From Salinicola rhizosphaerae (GTDB lineage Bacteria > Pseudomonadota > Gammaproteobacteria > Pseudomonadales > Halomonadaceae), in NCBI RefSeq assembly GCF_014652715.1, contig NZ_BMZI01000005.1, positions 97,551 through 161,550 of the forward strand: a stretch of 64,000 nt of DNA, in the 5' to 3' direction. Below the pieces are notes generated by a model. It was not told where the DNA came from, did no database searches, and worked only from the letters and a program-made list of their open reading frames with translations. Each line of letters begins with the position of its first letter. Positions within the stretch are counted from its first letter, which is position 1. Made by a program: the position numbers and the translations under genes. This document shows, piece after piece, positions 54,242 through 62,829 of this stretch.

Positions 54242-54979
54242 ATGGCAGGGACCCGCCCAACAACGGCCATGTCCGGATGGTGGCTAGGCCTGCGTGAGGC
54301 CTTACCGCTACTGGGCGGCTATATCCCGGTGGCGATTTCGTTCGGGCTGATCTCCACGCAGGCGGGATTCAGCACGGTCGAGACACTCGTCATCTCGACG
54401 CTGATCTACGCGGGCGCCTCGCAGTTTCTGTTCGTGGGCATGGCGGCCAGCGGCTCACCGCTCTGGCTGACCGTGGCGCTGACGCTACTGATCAATTTGC
54501 GACATCTGGTCTATGCGCCCAACCTGGCTCCGTGGCTGCCGCAGAGCCGCTGGTGGCCGTGGCTGATGCATGGACTGACCGACCAGGTCTTCGCCCTGGC
54601 TCACATTCGGCTGCCGCAGCTGCCGGAATCGCAGCGCGTCGGCTGGTTCTTCGGCGCCGCACTACTGGCCTGGCTCAGCTGGATCGCCGGCTCACTGCTG
54701 GGCGCCGTCGGCGGAGAGTGGCTGACCAGCCGCTGGCCGTTGCTCGGCGAAGTCATGCCTTTCGCCCTGCCCGCCCTGTTTCTGGTGCTGGTCGTGCCGA
54801 GATTCACCTCGCGACGCTGGGCCGCCGCCTTGAGTATCAGCATTGCCGCAGCGCTCGTCTGTACGCTGACCGGGTTGACCAATATCGCCATTCCTCTGGC
54901 CGCCGCCTGCGGCGCGCTCTGCTTTTATCTGATTCGCCTGCCGACGACGCACGGGCCGGAAGCGGGAGGTAAGCCATGA
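54242..54979 (+). CDS. azlC: AzlC family branched-chain amino acid exporter, large subunit
   Basis: This 245-residue membrane protein of the AzlC/YgaZ family has about seven hydrophobic helices. With AzlD it exports branched-chain amino acids or related compounds. It starts at ATG 54242 after AGGAG (7 bases); the LPLLGGYIPVAISFGLISTQ and YAGASQFLFVG segments are diagnostic. The next gene overlaps by ATGA. It sits inside the betaine region, between the dipeptidase and gbdR, in the opposite direction to both. Confidence 0.9.
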   Translation: MAGTRPTTAMSGWWLGLREALPLLGGYIPVAISFGLISTQAGFSTVETLVISTLIYAGASQFLFVGMAASGSPLWLTVALTLLINLRHLVYAPNLAPWLPQSRWWPWLMHGLTDQVFALAHIRLPQLPESQRVGWFFGAALLAWLSWIAGSLLGAVGGEWLTSRWPLLGEVMPFALPALFLVLVVPRFTSRRWAAALSISIAAALVCTLTGLTNIAIPLAAACGALCFYLIRLPTTHGPEAGGKP

Positions 54980-55323
54980 GCCTCGAACTCTGGATCGGCA
55001 CGCTCGTTGCGGCGCTGGGCACCTATCTGATCCGCCTGCTGCCGCTTCTGTGGATGCAGCGCCGAATGAAGAGTTCGGATCGTGGCGAAGGGCCGGAAGC
55101 GATGCCCCAGTGGCTGGTGATCCTGGGGCCGATGATGATCGCCGCGGTGCTCGGCGTCTCGCTGGTACCGCGCACGCCGGACGCCGCTGGCTGGGGCGCC
55201 ACGGTCATTGGCCTGGGCGTGACGCTCGCCGTCTGGTGGCGCACTCGCTCGCTGGGCTGGCCGGTGGTGGCAGGCGTATTGGCTTTCGGTGGCGTAGTGA
55301 TCGCGGCGAGAATGGTCGTCTAG
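54976..55323 (+). CDS. azlD: AzlD family exporter small subunit
   Basis: This 115-residue protein with about four transmembrane helices is of the AzlD/YgaH type, the obligate partner of AzlC. Its ATG overlaps the azlC stop (ATGA). The family signature GTYLIRLLPLL lies near residue 15. A hairpin after the stop separates it from gbdR. Confidence 0.9.
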   Translation: MSLELWIGTLVAALGTYLIRLLPLLWMQRRMKSSDRGEGPEAMPQWLVILGPMMIAAVLGVSLVPRTPDAAGWGATVIGLGVTLAVWWRTRSLGWPVVAGVLAFGGVVIAARMVV

Positions 55324-55347
55324 GATCGGGCAGACGATGCCCTGCGC

Positions 55348-55382
55348 AAAAACCGATCGGGCGACCTGATGGTCGCCCGATC
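55348..55382 (-). terminator. intrinsic terminator of gbdR
   Basis: A 12-bp perfect stem (GATCGGGCGACC with GGTCGCCCGATC, loop of 4) followed on the minus strand by GGTTTTTG lies 34 bases past the gbdR stop. It may also block read-through from azlD. Confidence 0.85.
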
Positions 55383-55415
55383 CCTGCCAAGACTCTTCAC
55401 AGCTCGCCAGCTTCG

Positions 55416-56534
55416 TCAGTTGAGCGCCACGCTTGCGTAGGTCGGCTCGCCCCGGGCATCGTTCAAGGCAACGCTCGCGCTCGAGTACTGCATCAGAGAC
55501 TCGGACTCCGTTACCGGCGAAGGAATCGGTTCGAGACGACGAATCTTGAGCGACTCGCCCCGATCCTCGCGCGGCGGCGTACCGAAGTACTCGCGATAGC
55601 ACTTGGAGAAGTGCGGCGTGGAGACGAAGCCGCAGGCAGAAGCGATCTCGATGATCGGCAGCGGGGTCTGCTTCAGCAGCTGGCGTGCCCGTGTCAGGCG
55701 CAACTTGAGGTAGTAGCGCGACGGCGAACAGTGCAGATGGCGCTGAAACAGTCGCTCGAGCTGACGTCGAGAGACATCGACGTAGCTGGCCAGCTCGTCG
55801 AGTTCGATCGGCTCCTCGATATTGGCCTCCATCAGCGCCACGATCTCCAGAAGCTTCGGCTGCGTGGTGCCGAGCACATGCTTGAGCGGAACCCGCTGCT
55901 GATCCTCCTCGCCGCGCACGCGCTCGTAGATGAACATCTCGGAAATCGCCGCGGAAAGTTCACGACCATGATCGCGGCCGATCAGATTGAGCATCATGTC
56001 CAGCGGCGCCGTGCCGCCGGAGGCAGTGAAGCGATCACGATCGATGGAGAACAGGCGCATGCTCCAGGCCGCGCGCGGATAGGCCTCCTGCATGGCCGCC
56101 TGGCACTCCCAGTGAATGCTCACCTCGTAGCCATCCAGCAGGCCGGCCTGCGCCAGGGCCCAGCTACCGGTACAGACGGAACCGATGCGGCGCAGCACAC
56201 GCGAGCGGCTCTGCAGCCACGAGACCAGCGCCGGCGTGACGGACTTCAAGGGTGCCACGCCGCCGCATACCACCAGCCAGTCGAGACGCAGCGGCGACTG
56301 AGCGCTTGCGTCGGGCGTCACCTGCATGCCGTCACTGGCCCGCACCGGGGCGCCGTCGAGCGTGATGATGTACCAGCGGTAGAGCTCGCGGCCGGCCAAC
56401 TGATTGGCCATGCGCAAGGGTTCGATGGCCGAGGCCAGCGAGATGAGAGTGAAGTTGTCGAGCAGCAGAAAGCCGAGTGTCTGCGGTTCGGGGACGGTGC
56501 CGGTGGCGGCACCGGGATGCGAGAAACTTGCCAT
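55416..56534 (-). CDS. gbdR: AraC-family glycine betaine/dimethylglycine regulator, GbdR-like
   Basis: This 372-residue regulator has an N-terminal class I amidotransferase-like (DJ-1/PfpI) ligand domain (FLLLDNFTLISLASAIEPLR; VCTGSWALAQAGLL) and a C-terminal AraC helix-turn-helix pair (ELASYVDVSRRQLERLFQRH and IIEIASACGFVSTPHFSKCY). This architecture and its place beside the dgc genes match GbdR, which activates gbc and dgc genes on betaine or dimethylglycine. The C-terminal tail contains a duplicated ASVALN peptide. Confidence 0.88.
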   Translation of the reverse strand: MASFSHPGAATGTVPEPQTLGFLLLDNFTLISLASAIEPLRMANQLAGRELYRWYIITLDGAPVRASDGMQVTPDASAQSPLRLDWLVVCGGVAPLKSVTPALVSWLQSRSRVLRRIGSVCTGSWALAQAGLLDGYEVSIHWECQAAMQEAYPRAAWSMRLFSIDRDRFTASGGTAPLDMMLNLIGRDHGRELSAAISEMFIYERVRGEEDQQRVPLKHVLGTTQPKLLEIVALMEANIEEPIELDELASYVDVSRRQLERLFQRHLHCSPSRYYLKLRLTRARQLLKQTPLPIIEIASACGFVSTPHFSKCYREYFGTPPREDRGESLKIRRLEPIPSPVTESESLMQYSSASVALNDARGEPTYASVALN

Positions 56535-56941
56535 TTCACGTCTCCTCCAAGGATGGGTAGATGGTTATTGTTATTGCGATTTCCCTGGTGTCTGCCGGTC
56601 GCGATCCCGCCCTTTTCTTGCGCGGTGGTGGCGATCTCGAACGCCGGTGACATTGACCGTATAGTCGGCTTTCCTTGAGCGTTTCGGCCTTGACCCGACT
56701 CTAATCCCTGTGGCGCATGGGCGCATGTCTTTTTATCTCTGCGCGACAACGTCAACGCCGCTGAATAGCCCGATGTCGCTTTTGGAACAGAATTCTTGCA
56801 ATACGTATCCAGGGGGTCGCATTGGTGCCATATGGATAAAAATAGCTCCCAAATGAGAATAAAAACTCGTATCATTCCTTGCTTCGAGCCGGCGTTGTAG
56901 ACCACACTCCATTTCCTGTGCCGGCCGCAGTCGGGCCAGAC
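56535..56941. promoter_or_regulatory. divergent control region between gbdR and efeU
   Basis: This 407-base non-coding region holds both promoters. Its right half is AT-richer and carries a Fur-like half site near 56852-56876. The left half shows nothing distinctive. Confidence 0.55.
56850..56876 (+). promoter_or_regulatory. possible Fur site upstream of efeU
   Basis: AAATGAGAAT at 56851-56860 and ATCATT at 56871-56876 resemble the two arms of a Fur box with imperfect spacing, 66-90 bases upstream of the permease ATG. The match is weaker than those at the TonB receptor genes. Confidence 0.4.
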
Positions 56942-57802
56942 ATGCTCATCCCATTTCTCATCATGCTCAGAGAGGGTCTCGAGGCCGCGCTCGTCGTCGG
57001 GATCATCGCCAGCTATCTTCACCAGAGCGGCCGTCAGGCATGGATACCCGCCATCTGGATCGGTATTTTCCTGGCGGGCGCTCTCGCCCTTTTCGTTGGC
57101 GCCGGCCTGCAGTTCGCCAGCGCCGAGTTCCCCCAGCGCCAACAAGAGCTATTCGAAGCCGTCGTCGGGTTGCTGGCCGTCGGCGTGCTGACCTGGATGG
57201 TGCTCTGGATGCGCCGAGCCGCCAGCGGCATGCGCGCAGAGCTGAACGACGCCGTCGAGCGCGCTTTTCATAGCGGACGCCGCCACACTTATGCCTTGAT
57301 CGGCATGGTCTTTCTCGCCGTCGCGCGCGAGGGGCTGGAGTCGATCTTCTTTCTGCTGGCCGTGTTCCAGCAGAGCCAGAGCGCCCACGCCCCCCTCGGC
57401 GCCCTGCTCGGACTCGCGGTTGCCGTGGCGGTGGGAATCGCGCTCTACCGAGGCAGCCTGAAGCTGCCGCTCGCGCACTTTTTCCGCGCGACCGGGCTCT
57501 TCATTCTGCTGGTCGCCGCCGGTCTTCTGGCCGGTTCGGTGCGTGCGCTGCACGAAGCGGGGATATGGAATCACGCTCAGCAGATCGTCTTCGATGTCAG
57601 CGATCGCCTGCCGCTCGACTCCACGCTGGGGTCACTGTTCTCGGGAATCTTCGGCTACCAGCCGGCGCCCACGGTTAGCGAGGTGGTTTGCTACCTCGGC
57701 TATCTCGCTTTCGCCTACTGGCTACTGCGACCGCGGGCGTTATCCCGCCCTTCCGCCGCGGCAAGGGCAGCATCGCCGGCATCTTCGGCGAGCCAGCCAT
57801 GA
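56942..57802 (+). CDS. efeU: FTR1-family iron permease EfeU
   Basis: This 286-residue, seven-helix ferrous/ferric iron permease has two REGLE motifs, at residues 10-14 (REGLEAAL) and about 130 (AREGLESIF), which bind iron in the pore. The start ATG 56942 gives the standard MLIPFLIMLREGLE N-terminus. The stop overlaps the efeO start as ATGA. It forms the EfeUOB uptake system with the next two genes. Confidence 0.93.
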   Translation: MLIPFLIMLREGLEAALVVGIIASYLHQSGRQAWIPAIWIGIFLAGALALFVGAGLQFASAEFPQRQQELFEAVVGLLAVGVLTWMVLWMRRAASGMRAELNDAVERAFHSGRRHTYALIGMVFLAVAREGLESIFFLLAVFQQSQSAHAPLGALLGLAVAVAVGIALYRGSLKLPLAHFFRATGLFILLVAAGLLAGSVRALHEAGIWNHAQQIVFDVSDRLPLDSTLGSLFSGIFGYQPAPTVSEVVCYLGYLAFAYWLLRPRALSRPSAAARAASPASSASQP

Positions 57803-59019
57803 GCCAAGCCACGATGCCCAACCAGGCGCCCGCTGCGAGCGCGCCCCCGCCCGGCCTGCTCCGGCTCGGTGTCGCGCTCTCCGGCCTGACGATGCTCGCC
57901 GGACTCGCCACCTTTGCGCTGTCGCTCGAACATGCCGGATCGACGGGAGGAAAAGCGACGAAGGCGGGCACCGTGGTCAATGTGACCGCCAGCGGTTGCG
58001 AACCCGCGCAGCTCGAGGTGCCGGCCGGACGGCGCACCTTCACGGTCGTGAACCAATCGAACCGCGCCGTGGAGTGGGAGATCATCGACGGCGTCATGGT
58101 GCTGGCCGAGCGCGAGAATATTGCACCTGGCCTGCGCCAGCCGCTGACGGTCGATCTCGCCGCCGGTACCTACGCGATCACCTGCGGCCTGCTGAGCAAT
58201 CCGCACGGCGAACTCAAGGTCGTGGCCAGCGACAATGGCGCACCACCGACGCCGCTGTCGAAAACGGCATTCATCGGGCCGCTGGCAGAGTATCGCGTCT
58301 ATACCACGCTCGAGCTGCGCAAGCTTCAGGCTGGCGCCAAGGCATTGGCGGCAGCGATCGACAGCGGCGATCTTGAACGGGCCAAGGCTGCCTATGACGC
58401 GGCCAGACGCGCGGACATGCATCTCGCCATGCCGATCGGGCTGTTCAGCGATCTAGACCAGCGCCTCAACGCGCGCGCCGAGGATTTTGCCAGACGTGAT
58501 CAAGATCCGGACTTCGCGGGTTTTCATCGCCTCGCCATCGGACTTTTCGACCATGGCAGCACTGTCGACCTCGCCCCCATCGCCGATCAATTGGTGACGG
58601 ATGCCGCAGCGTTGAAGACCCGCCTGGACGCCACCGCGGTTCCGGCCAGCCAGCTTGCCGACGGCACGGCGCGGGTGCTTGGTGCCTGGAGCGATCGACA
58701 ACGCGGTGCCACGGTGCTGACGACGCAGGACCTTGCCGACCTCAAAGCATTGACCGAGGGCGCGCACAAGGTCGTTACGCTGCTTTCACCGCTGCTGGCA
58801 AGCCAGTCGCCCGAGACGCTCACGTCACTGCAGTCGTCTCTCGCCACGCTCGAGCAGCGTCTGCCGTCCTCCGCTGGCGCCGCAGAACCTCCTGGAGACA
58901 GCCCCCCGGCGGGCGCCGCCCCTGCTGTGCTGCTGAACCCTTCTGTGTTGCTGAAAGAGACGCAGGCGCTCGCGGATTCGCTCGCCGACGTCAATGCCGC
59001 GCTGACGCAACAAGGATAA
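57799..59019 (+). CDS. efeO: EfeO: cupredoxin plus M75 (imelysin-like) periplasmic iron uptake protein
   Basis: This 406-residue periplasmic component has an N-terminal membrane segment (about residues 20-43), a cupredoxin domain of about residues 57-145 ([26 protein letters not shown]) and an M75 domain. The HxxE metal motif at 243-246 is [10 protein letters not shown]: His kept, Glu replaced by Ala. A Pro/Ala-rich linker precedes the C-terminus. Related EfeO proteins bind iron through this motif, so this copy may be altered in function. It precedes efeB by 19 bases. Confidence 0.9.
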   Translation: MSQATMPNQAPAASAPPPGLLRLGVALSGLTMLAGLATFALSLEHAGSTGGKATKAGTVVNVTASGCEPAQLEVPAGRRTFTVVNQSNRAVEWEIIDGVMVLAERENIAPGLRQPLTVDLAAGTYAITCGLLSNPHGELKVVASDNGAPPTPLSKTAFIGPLAEYRVYTTLELRKLQAGAKALAAAIDSGDLERAKAAYDAARRADMHLAMPIGLFSDLDQRLNARAEDFARRDQDPDFAGFHRLAIGLFDHGSTVDLAPIADQLVTDAAALKTRLDATAVPASQLADGTARVLGAWSDRQRGATVLTTQDLADLKALTEGAHKVVTLLSPLLASQSPETLTSLQSSLATLEQRLPSSAGAAEPPGDSPPAGAAPAVLLNPSVLLKETQALADSLADVNAALTQQG

Positions 59020-59038
59020 TCAAGGTACCGGTTCTCTC

Positions 59039-60412
59039 ATGTCATCATCGAACGCTTTCTGGCGCTGCCCTTTCTTGAAATCTGACGCCTCGAACTCAAG
59101 CGCCTCGAGGTCAGACGCCGCCGTCGAGGCCCCCGAAGCCGACCGTCGCCGCTTTCTCAAGACGGCCGGCATGACCGGCCTGGGCGCTGGAATGGCCGGC
59201 TTGAGCGGGCTCTGCCCTGCGCGGGCCGATGCGCCGGTCAGTCACGGCAAGGAGGTGACCAGCACCCCGCAGATGCAGGACGCCCAGCTGCGCTATCCGT
59301 TTCACGGCGTTCACCAGCAGGGTGTCGTCACACCGCGCCCCGCTTCCGGCATGCTGGTCGCGTTCGATGTACTCGCGCGCGACCGCGAGAGCCTCGATCG
59401 GCTGTTTCGAACGTTGAACGAGCGGATCGCCTTTCTGACCCAAGGCGGCGCCGTGCCGACCCGCGATCCCCGCTACCCGCCGCCCGACTCCGGCACGCTC
59501 GGCCCGGTTGTGCCGCCCGATGGGCTGACGATGACCCTCGCCGTCGGCGATTCATTCTTCGATGAGCGCTTCGGTCTGACAAACCTGCGCCCTCGCCACC
59601 TTCAGCGGATGGAAGGCTTTCCCAACGATGCGCTCGACGCCGACCGCTGCCACGGCGATCTGGCAATCCAGATATGTGCCAATACGCTCGATACCGCCTA
59701 TCACGCGCTGCGCGACATCATCAAGAACACGCCGGGGCTGCTGGTGGTGCGCTGGAAGCAGGAGGGCACGGTGCCGCTGCTTCCCCCCTCCCCCGGCGCT
59801 GTCGATGGCAGTGCCCGCAACTTTCTCGGTTTTCGCGACGGCTCCGCCAACCCGAGCGGTGATGATCAAGCCCTGATGAACGAACTGGTCTGGGTGGGTA
59901 GCTCTCACGGAGAACCGGCCTGGGCCAGCGGCGGCACCTACCTGGCGGCGCGCATCATCCGCAATTTCGTCGAGCGCTGGGATCGCACCCCGCTGCAGGA
60001 GCAGGAGGCCATCTTCGGCCGCCGCAAGATGAGCGGCTCGCCGCTGGCGGGCGGCAGCGAGCAGGATCTGCCCGACTACGCTACCGATCCGGACGGCGAC
60101 GTGACGCCGCTGGATGCGCATATTCGTCTGGCCAACCCGCGCACTGCCGCGACAGAGAAGAGCCGCATCCTGCGCCGCCCGTTCAACTACTCGAATGGCG
60201 TCGAACGCAACGGCCAGCTCGACATGGGGCTGCTGTTTCTTTGCTTCCAGGCCGATCTCGAAGCCGGTTTCATCAGCGTTCAGCGCCGTCTCGACGGGGA
60301 ACCGCTGGAGGAGTACATCAAGCCCGTGGGCGGCGGCTACTTCTTCGTGCTTCCCGGCGTGCGAGACGAAAACGACTATCTCGGCCGCAGCCTGCTGGCA
60401 GCGGCCGTTTGA
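59039..60412 (+). CDS. efeB: EfeB: Tat-exported DyP-type heme peroxidase
   Basis: This 457-residue periplasmic heme peroxidase of the DyP type probably oxidises Fe2+ for EfeU. A twin-arginine signal ([11 protein letters not shown], Arg36-38) lies after a 35-residue extension. The GFRDGSANP motif near residue 265 is the DyP GxxDG site, and the proximal His is in [11 protein letters not shown]. It follows efeO closely and completes EfeUOB. Confidence 0.93.
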   Translation: MSSSNAFWRCPFLKSDASNSSASRSDAAVEAPEADRRRFLKTAGMTGLGAGMAGLSGLCPARADAPVSHGKEVTSTPQMQDAQLRYPFHGVHQQGVVTPRPASGMLVAFDVLARDRESLDRLFRTLNERIAFLTQGGAVPTRDPRYPPPDSGTLGPVVPPDGLTMTLAVGDSFFDERFGLTNLRPRHLQRMEGFPNDALDADRCHGDLAIQICANTLDTAYHALRDIIKNTPGLLVVRWKQEGTVPLLPPSPGAVDGSARNFLGFRDGSANPSGDDQALMNELVWVGSSHGEPAWASGGTYLAARIIRNFVERWDRTPLQEQEAIFGRRKMSGSPLAGGSEQDLPDYATDPDGDVTPLDAHIRLANPRTAATEKSRILRRPFNYSNGVERNGQLDMGLLFLCFQADLEAGFISVQRRLDGEPLEEYIKPVGGGYFFVLPGVRDENDYLGRSLLAAAV

Positions 60413-60480
60413 AGATGCGTCCCATACCGACGTAAGCACAGAAGAGCGCTCGACCTTCAGAGCGCCGCGGAAAGACCGCT

Positions 60481-60522
60481 GATTGGCTAGTGAATCATCA
60501 AGATTGGCTAGTGGATCATTAA
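60481..60522 (+). repeat. 21-bp tandem repeat upstream of the efeM-like gene
   Basis: GATTGGCTAGTGAATCATCAA (60481-60501) is followed directly by GATTGGCTAGTGGATCATTAA (60502-60522), 19 of 21 bases identical. The second copy runs into the AAAAGGAGC ribosome site of the next gene. Confidence 0.9.
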
Positions 60523-60534
60523 AAGGAGCATCTT

Positions 60535-61374
60535 ATGACAACCTATCGACAGTGCATCGCCGCAGGCGCCTTGAGCCTGCTCACCCTGGGCGCCACCGCA
60601 CAGGCTGCCGTGGCACCGGAATCTCTGGTCGGGCCCATCGCCGACTACAAGCTCTATGTGCTCGACAACCTCGACCAGTTCGTCAGCCACACCAAGGCCT
60701 TCACGCAGGCGGTCGAAGCCGGCGATCTTCAGGAGGCGCAGGCGCTCTACGCACCGACCCGCATCTATTACGAGCGGATCGAACCGATCGCCGAGCTGTT
60801 CGCCGATCTGGATGCCAGCATCGATGCACGTGAGGACGACTACGAAAACGGTGTCGACGATCCCGACTTCACCGGCTTCCACCGGCTCGAGTACGGCCTC
60901 TTCCACGAACAGACCACCGACGGTCTGAAACCATTCGCCGAGCGCCTGATGAGCGACGTCAACGATCTCGACAGCCGGGTCCAGGATTTGACCTTCCCGC
61001 CCTCCTCGGTCGTCGGTGGTGCCGCGGCGCTGATGGAAGAAGTCGCCGCGACCAAGGTATCGGGTGAAGAGGACCGCTACAGCCGCACCGATCTGTGGGA
61101 CTTCCAGGCCAACGTGGATGGCGCCAAGGAGATATTCGAGCTCTTCAAGCCACTCGCAGCCCAGGAAGATCAGGCGTTCGTCTCCCGCGTCGAACAGAAC
61201 TTTGCCGCGGTCGATTCGACCCTGGCCGATTATCGCCTCGACGCCGATGACCCGCAGTCCGGGTTCGAGTCCTACGACGAAGTCAGCGACAGCGACCGCC
61301 GTGCGCTGACCGGGCCCGTTACCGTTCTCGCCGAGGATCTCTCGACCCTGCGTGGCCTGTTGGGCCTCGACTGA
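60535..61374 (+). CDS. EfeM-like M75 (imelysin/algp7) periplasmic iron-uptake protein
   Basis: This 279-residue exported protein has a signal peptide ending ATAQA. It consists of an M75 domain only, without a cupredoxin part, as in EfeM. The HxxE motif is intact (GFHRLEYGLF, His116/Glu119). An AAAAGGAG ribosome site precedes ATG 60535. It lies 122 bases after efeB on the same strand. It probably supplies or complements the iron-binding function of EfeO, whose HxxE is degenerate. Confidence 0.88.
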   Translation: MTTYRQCIAAGALSLLTLGATAQAAVAPESLVGPIADYKLYVLDNLDQFVSHTKAFTQAVEAGDLQEAQALYAPTRIYYERIEPIAELFADLDASIDAREDDYENGVDDPDFTGFHRLEYGLFHEQTTDGLKPFAERLMSDVNDLDSRVQDLTFPPSSVVGGAAALMEEVAATKVSGEEDRYSRTDLWDFQANVDGAKEIFELFKPLAAQEDQAFVSRVEQNFAAVDSTLADYRLDADDPQSGFESYDEVSDSDRRALTGPVTVLAEDLSTLRGLLGLD

Positions 61375-61488
61375 CGAGGTCTGGCCTGCCCGGCGCCTGA
61401 TGAACCGTGCCGGCCGTCGAACGATTCTGCCGGAGACCGGCACCGCTGGCGCCGGTCACCTCTCCGTGACTCGCGCTTGCGTTGCCGC

Positions 61489-62733
61489 CTAGACCCGCTC
61501 GACTGTGTTCAAGCGACGCAGATCCACCGCCATCTCGAGCCCTGCCTCGAAGCGTGCCCCGATCAGCGCCTGATGCGCCCTGATCAACTCGCGGGTCCGC
61601 TCGTCACTCACCGCGGCCAGCGCCACCAGCGCCTTCTGCAGGCGGATGCCGATCTCCACCGTCGAGGCACCGTCACGCGCAATCGGCGTGAAGAAGTCCT
61701 CGAACAGATCCTCGCTTTCGAGCGGCTCGACGTAGACATGCTCGGCGGCGGGAACGGCTTCGTCGATTCCGCCGGCCGCATGACGCAGCCACGGCGTCAG
61801 CACGCGCACGCCGCAACCGATGATATCGATCGCCGTACCGGGGTCGTTGATGCCGGGAGAGAGCGCCTTGGAAGCCACTTCGGCCAGCACGATGATGCCG
61901 AAACGCGGATCCTGCTCGAAATGTCGCGACGGCCCGATGGTAAAGGCCTCTGCAATCGCCTCCGCGCGCTCGTCGTCCAGACCGGCGGTGAGCGCCAGTA
62001 CGCTGCCAGCGTGAACGAAGCTGCCCGGCAGCACCTGGACGTAGATGGCCTGGGCGTCGGACTCGGCCAGCGACGAAAGCCTTGGCATATCGACATGCTG
62101 CACGTAGCCGATCTGCTCGGACGGCACCGACTTCAGGTTGACCGGCAGCGACTCCGGCATTGCACTGCCGCCGAGATAGGGGTTTTCCATGCGCTGCTCC
62201 AGCGCCTGCCGCGCGGCCGTCTCGACCTTGTCGATGGTGTCGCGCACGCGCCCGAGCCGGGTCAGGTAGCCTGCCCATTTGATCAGCTGATAGACCACCA
62301 GAACGACGACCACGATCGTCACCGCGAACAGCAGCGAGCGTCCGTCCTCGTCATAGATACCTGCCGCCAGCGCGATGATACCGACGAGACTGAACAGGAA
62401 GGCGCCGATAAACGTGGCCAACGTGTTCTGGGTCACGCGGTCTTCGATCAACAGGATGTTGGCGCGCGGGCTGACGTTGCTGGTGGCGGACCCATAGGAG
62501 GTGACCATCGCGCTGAGCGAGAACGTCGTCACCGCCAGCATGCTCGACGCCATGATGTTGAGAATGCTGTCGACGGCGCTGGCGCCGACACTGATCGCAC
62601 TGGGCACCTCCAGCCACGGCGTGGCGAGCCATGCGACCAGCGCCGTCACCATGCCGGCCAGCGAGTAGAGCGTGGCGCGATACCACAGCGAGCGGTGCAG
62701 CCGCTGCCACAGCCAGTGAAGACGTCCTGTCAT
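61489..62733 (-). CDS. DUF2254 membrane protein
   Basis: This is a 414-residue membrane protein with about four N-terminal helices (residues 15-140) and a long soluble C-terminal domain containing the LSPGINDPGTAIDIIG motif typical of DUF2254. Function is unknown. The start ATG 62731-62733 has an AAAAGGAT ribosome site 7 bases upstream. The same frame is open far upstream across the divergent topoisomerase gene, but that part lacks family similarity. Convergent with the efeM-like gene. Confidence 0.85.
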   Translation of the reverse strand: MTGRLHWLWQRLHRSLWYRATLYSLAGMVTALVAWLATPWLEVPSAISVGASAVDSILNIMASSMLAVTTFSLSAMVTSYGSATSNVSPRANILLIEDRVTQNTLATFIGAFLFSLVGIIALAAGIYDEDGRSLLFAVTIVVVVLVVYQLIKWAGYLTRLGRVRDTIDKVETAARQALEQRMENPYLGGSAMPESLPVNLKSVPSEQIGYVQHVDMPRLSSLAESDAQAIYVQVLPGSFVHAGSVLALTAGLDDERAEAIAEAFTIGPSRHFEQDPRFGIIVLAEVASKALSPGINDPGTAIDIIGCGVRVLTPWLRHAAGGIDEAVPAAEHVYVEPLESEDLFEDFFTPIARDGASTVEIGIRLQKALVALAAVSDERTRELIRAHQALIGARFEAGLEMAVDLRRLNTVERV

Positions 62734-62829
62734 GCCAAATCCTTTTATGAAGTGCTCGGGCCTTAGTCTAGGCGCTGAACTATGCTTGTTGCGCCAATTG
62801 AGAGACCGGTTCGGCAAAAGGAGTTTGCC

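Noticed and set aside
55050-56678. 542-codon plus-strand frame overlapping azlD and opposite gbdR
   Set aside because: It lacks recognisable domains and runs through two supported genes; high GC gives long chance frames.
61420-61475. Imperfect GC-rich hairpin between the efeM-like and DUF2254 genes
   Set aside because: The stem has mismatches and no T-run, so I did not list it as a terminator.
61477-62766. 429-codon plus-strand frame opposite DUF2254
   Set aside because: It is the antisense of a real membrane protein gene, with no ribosome site or domain.
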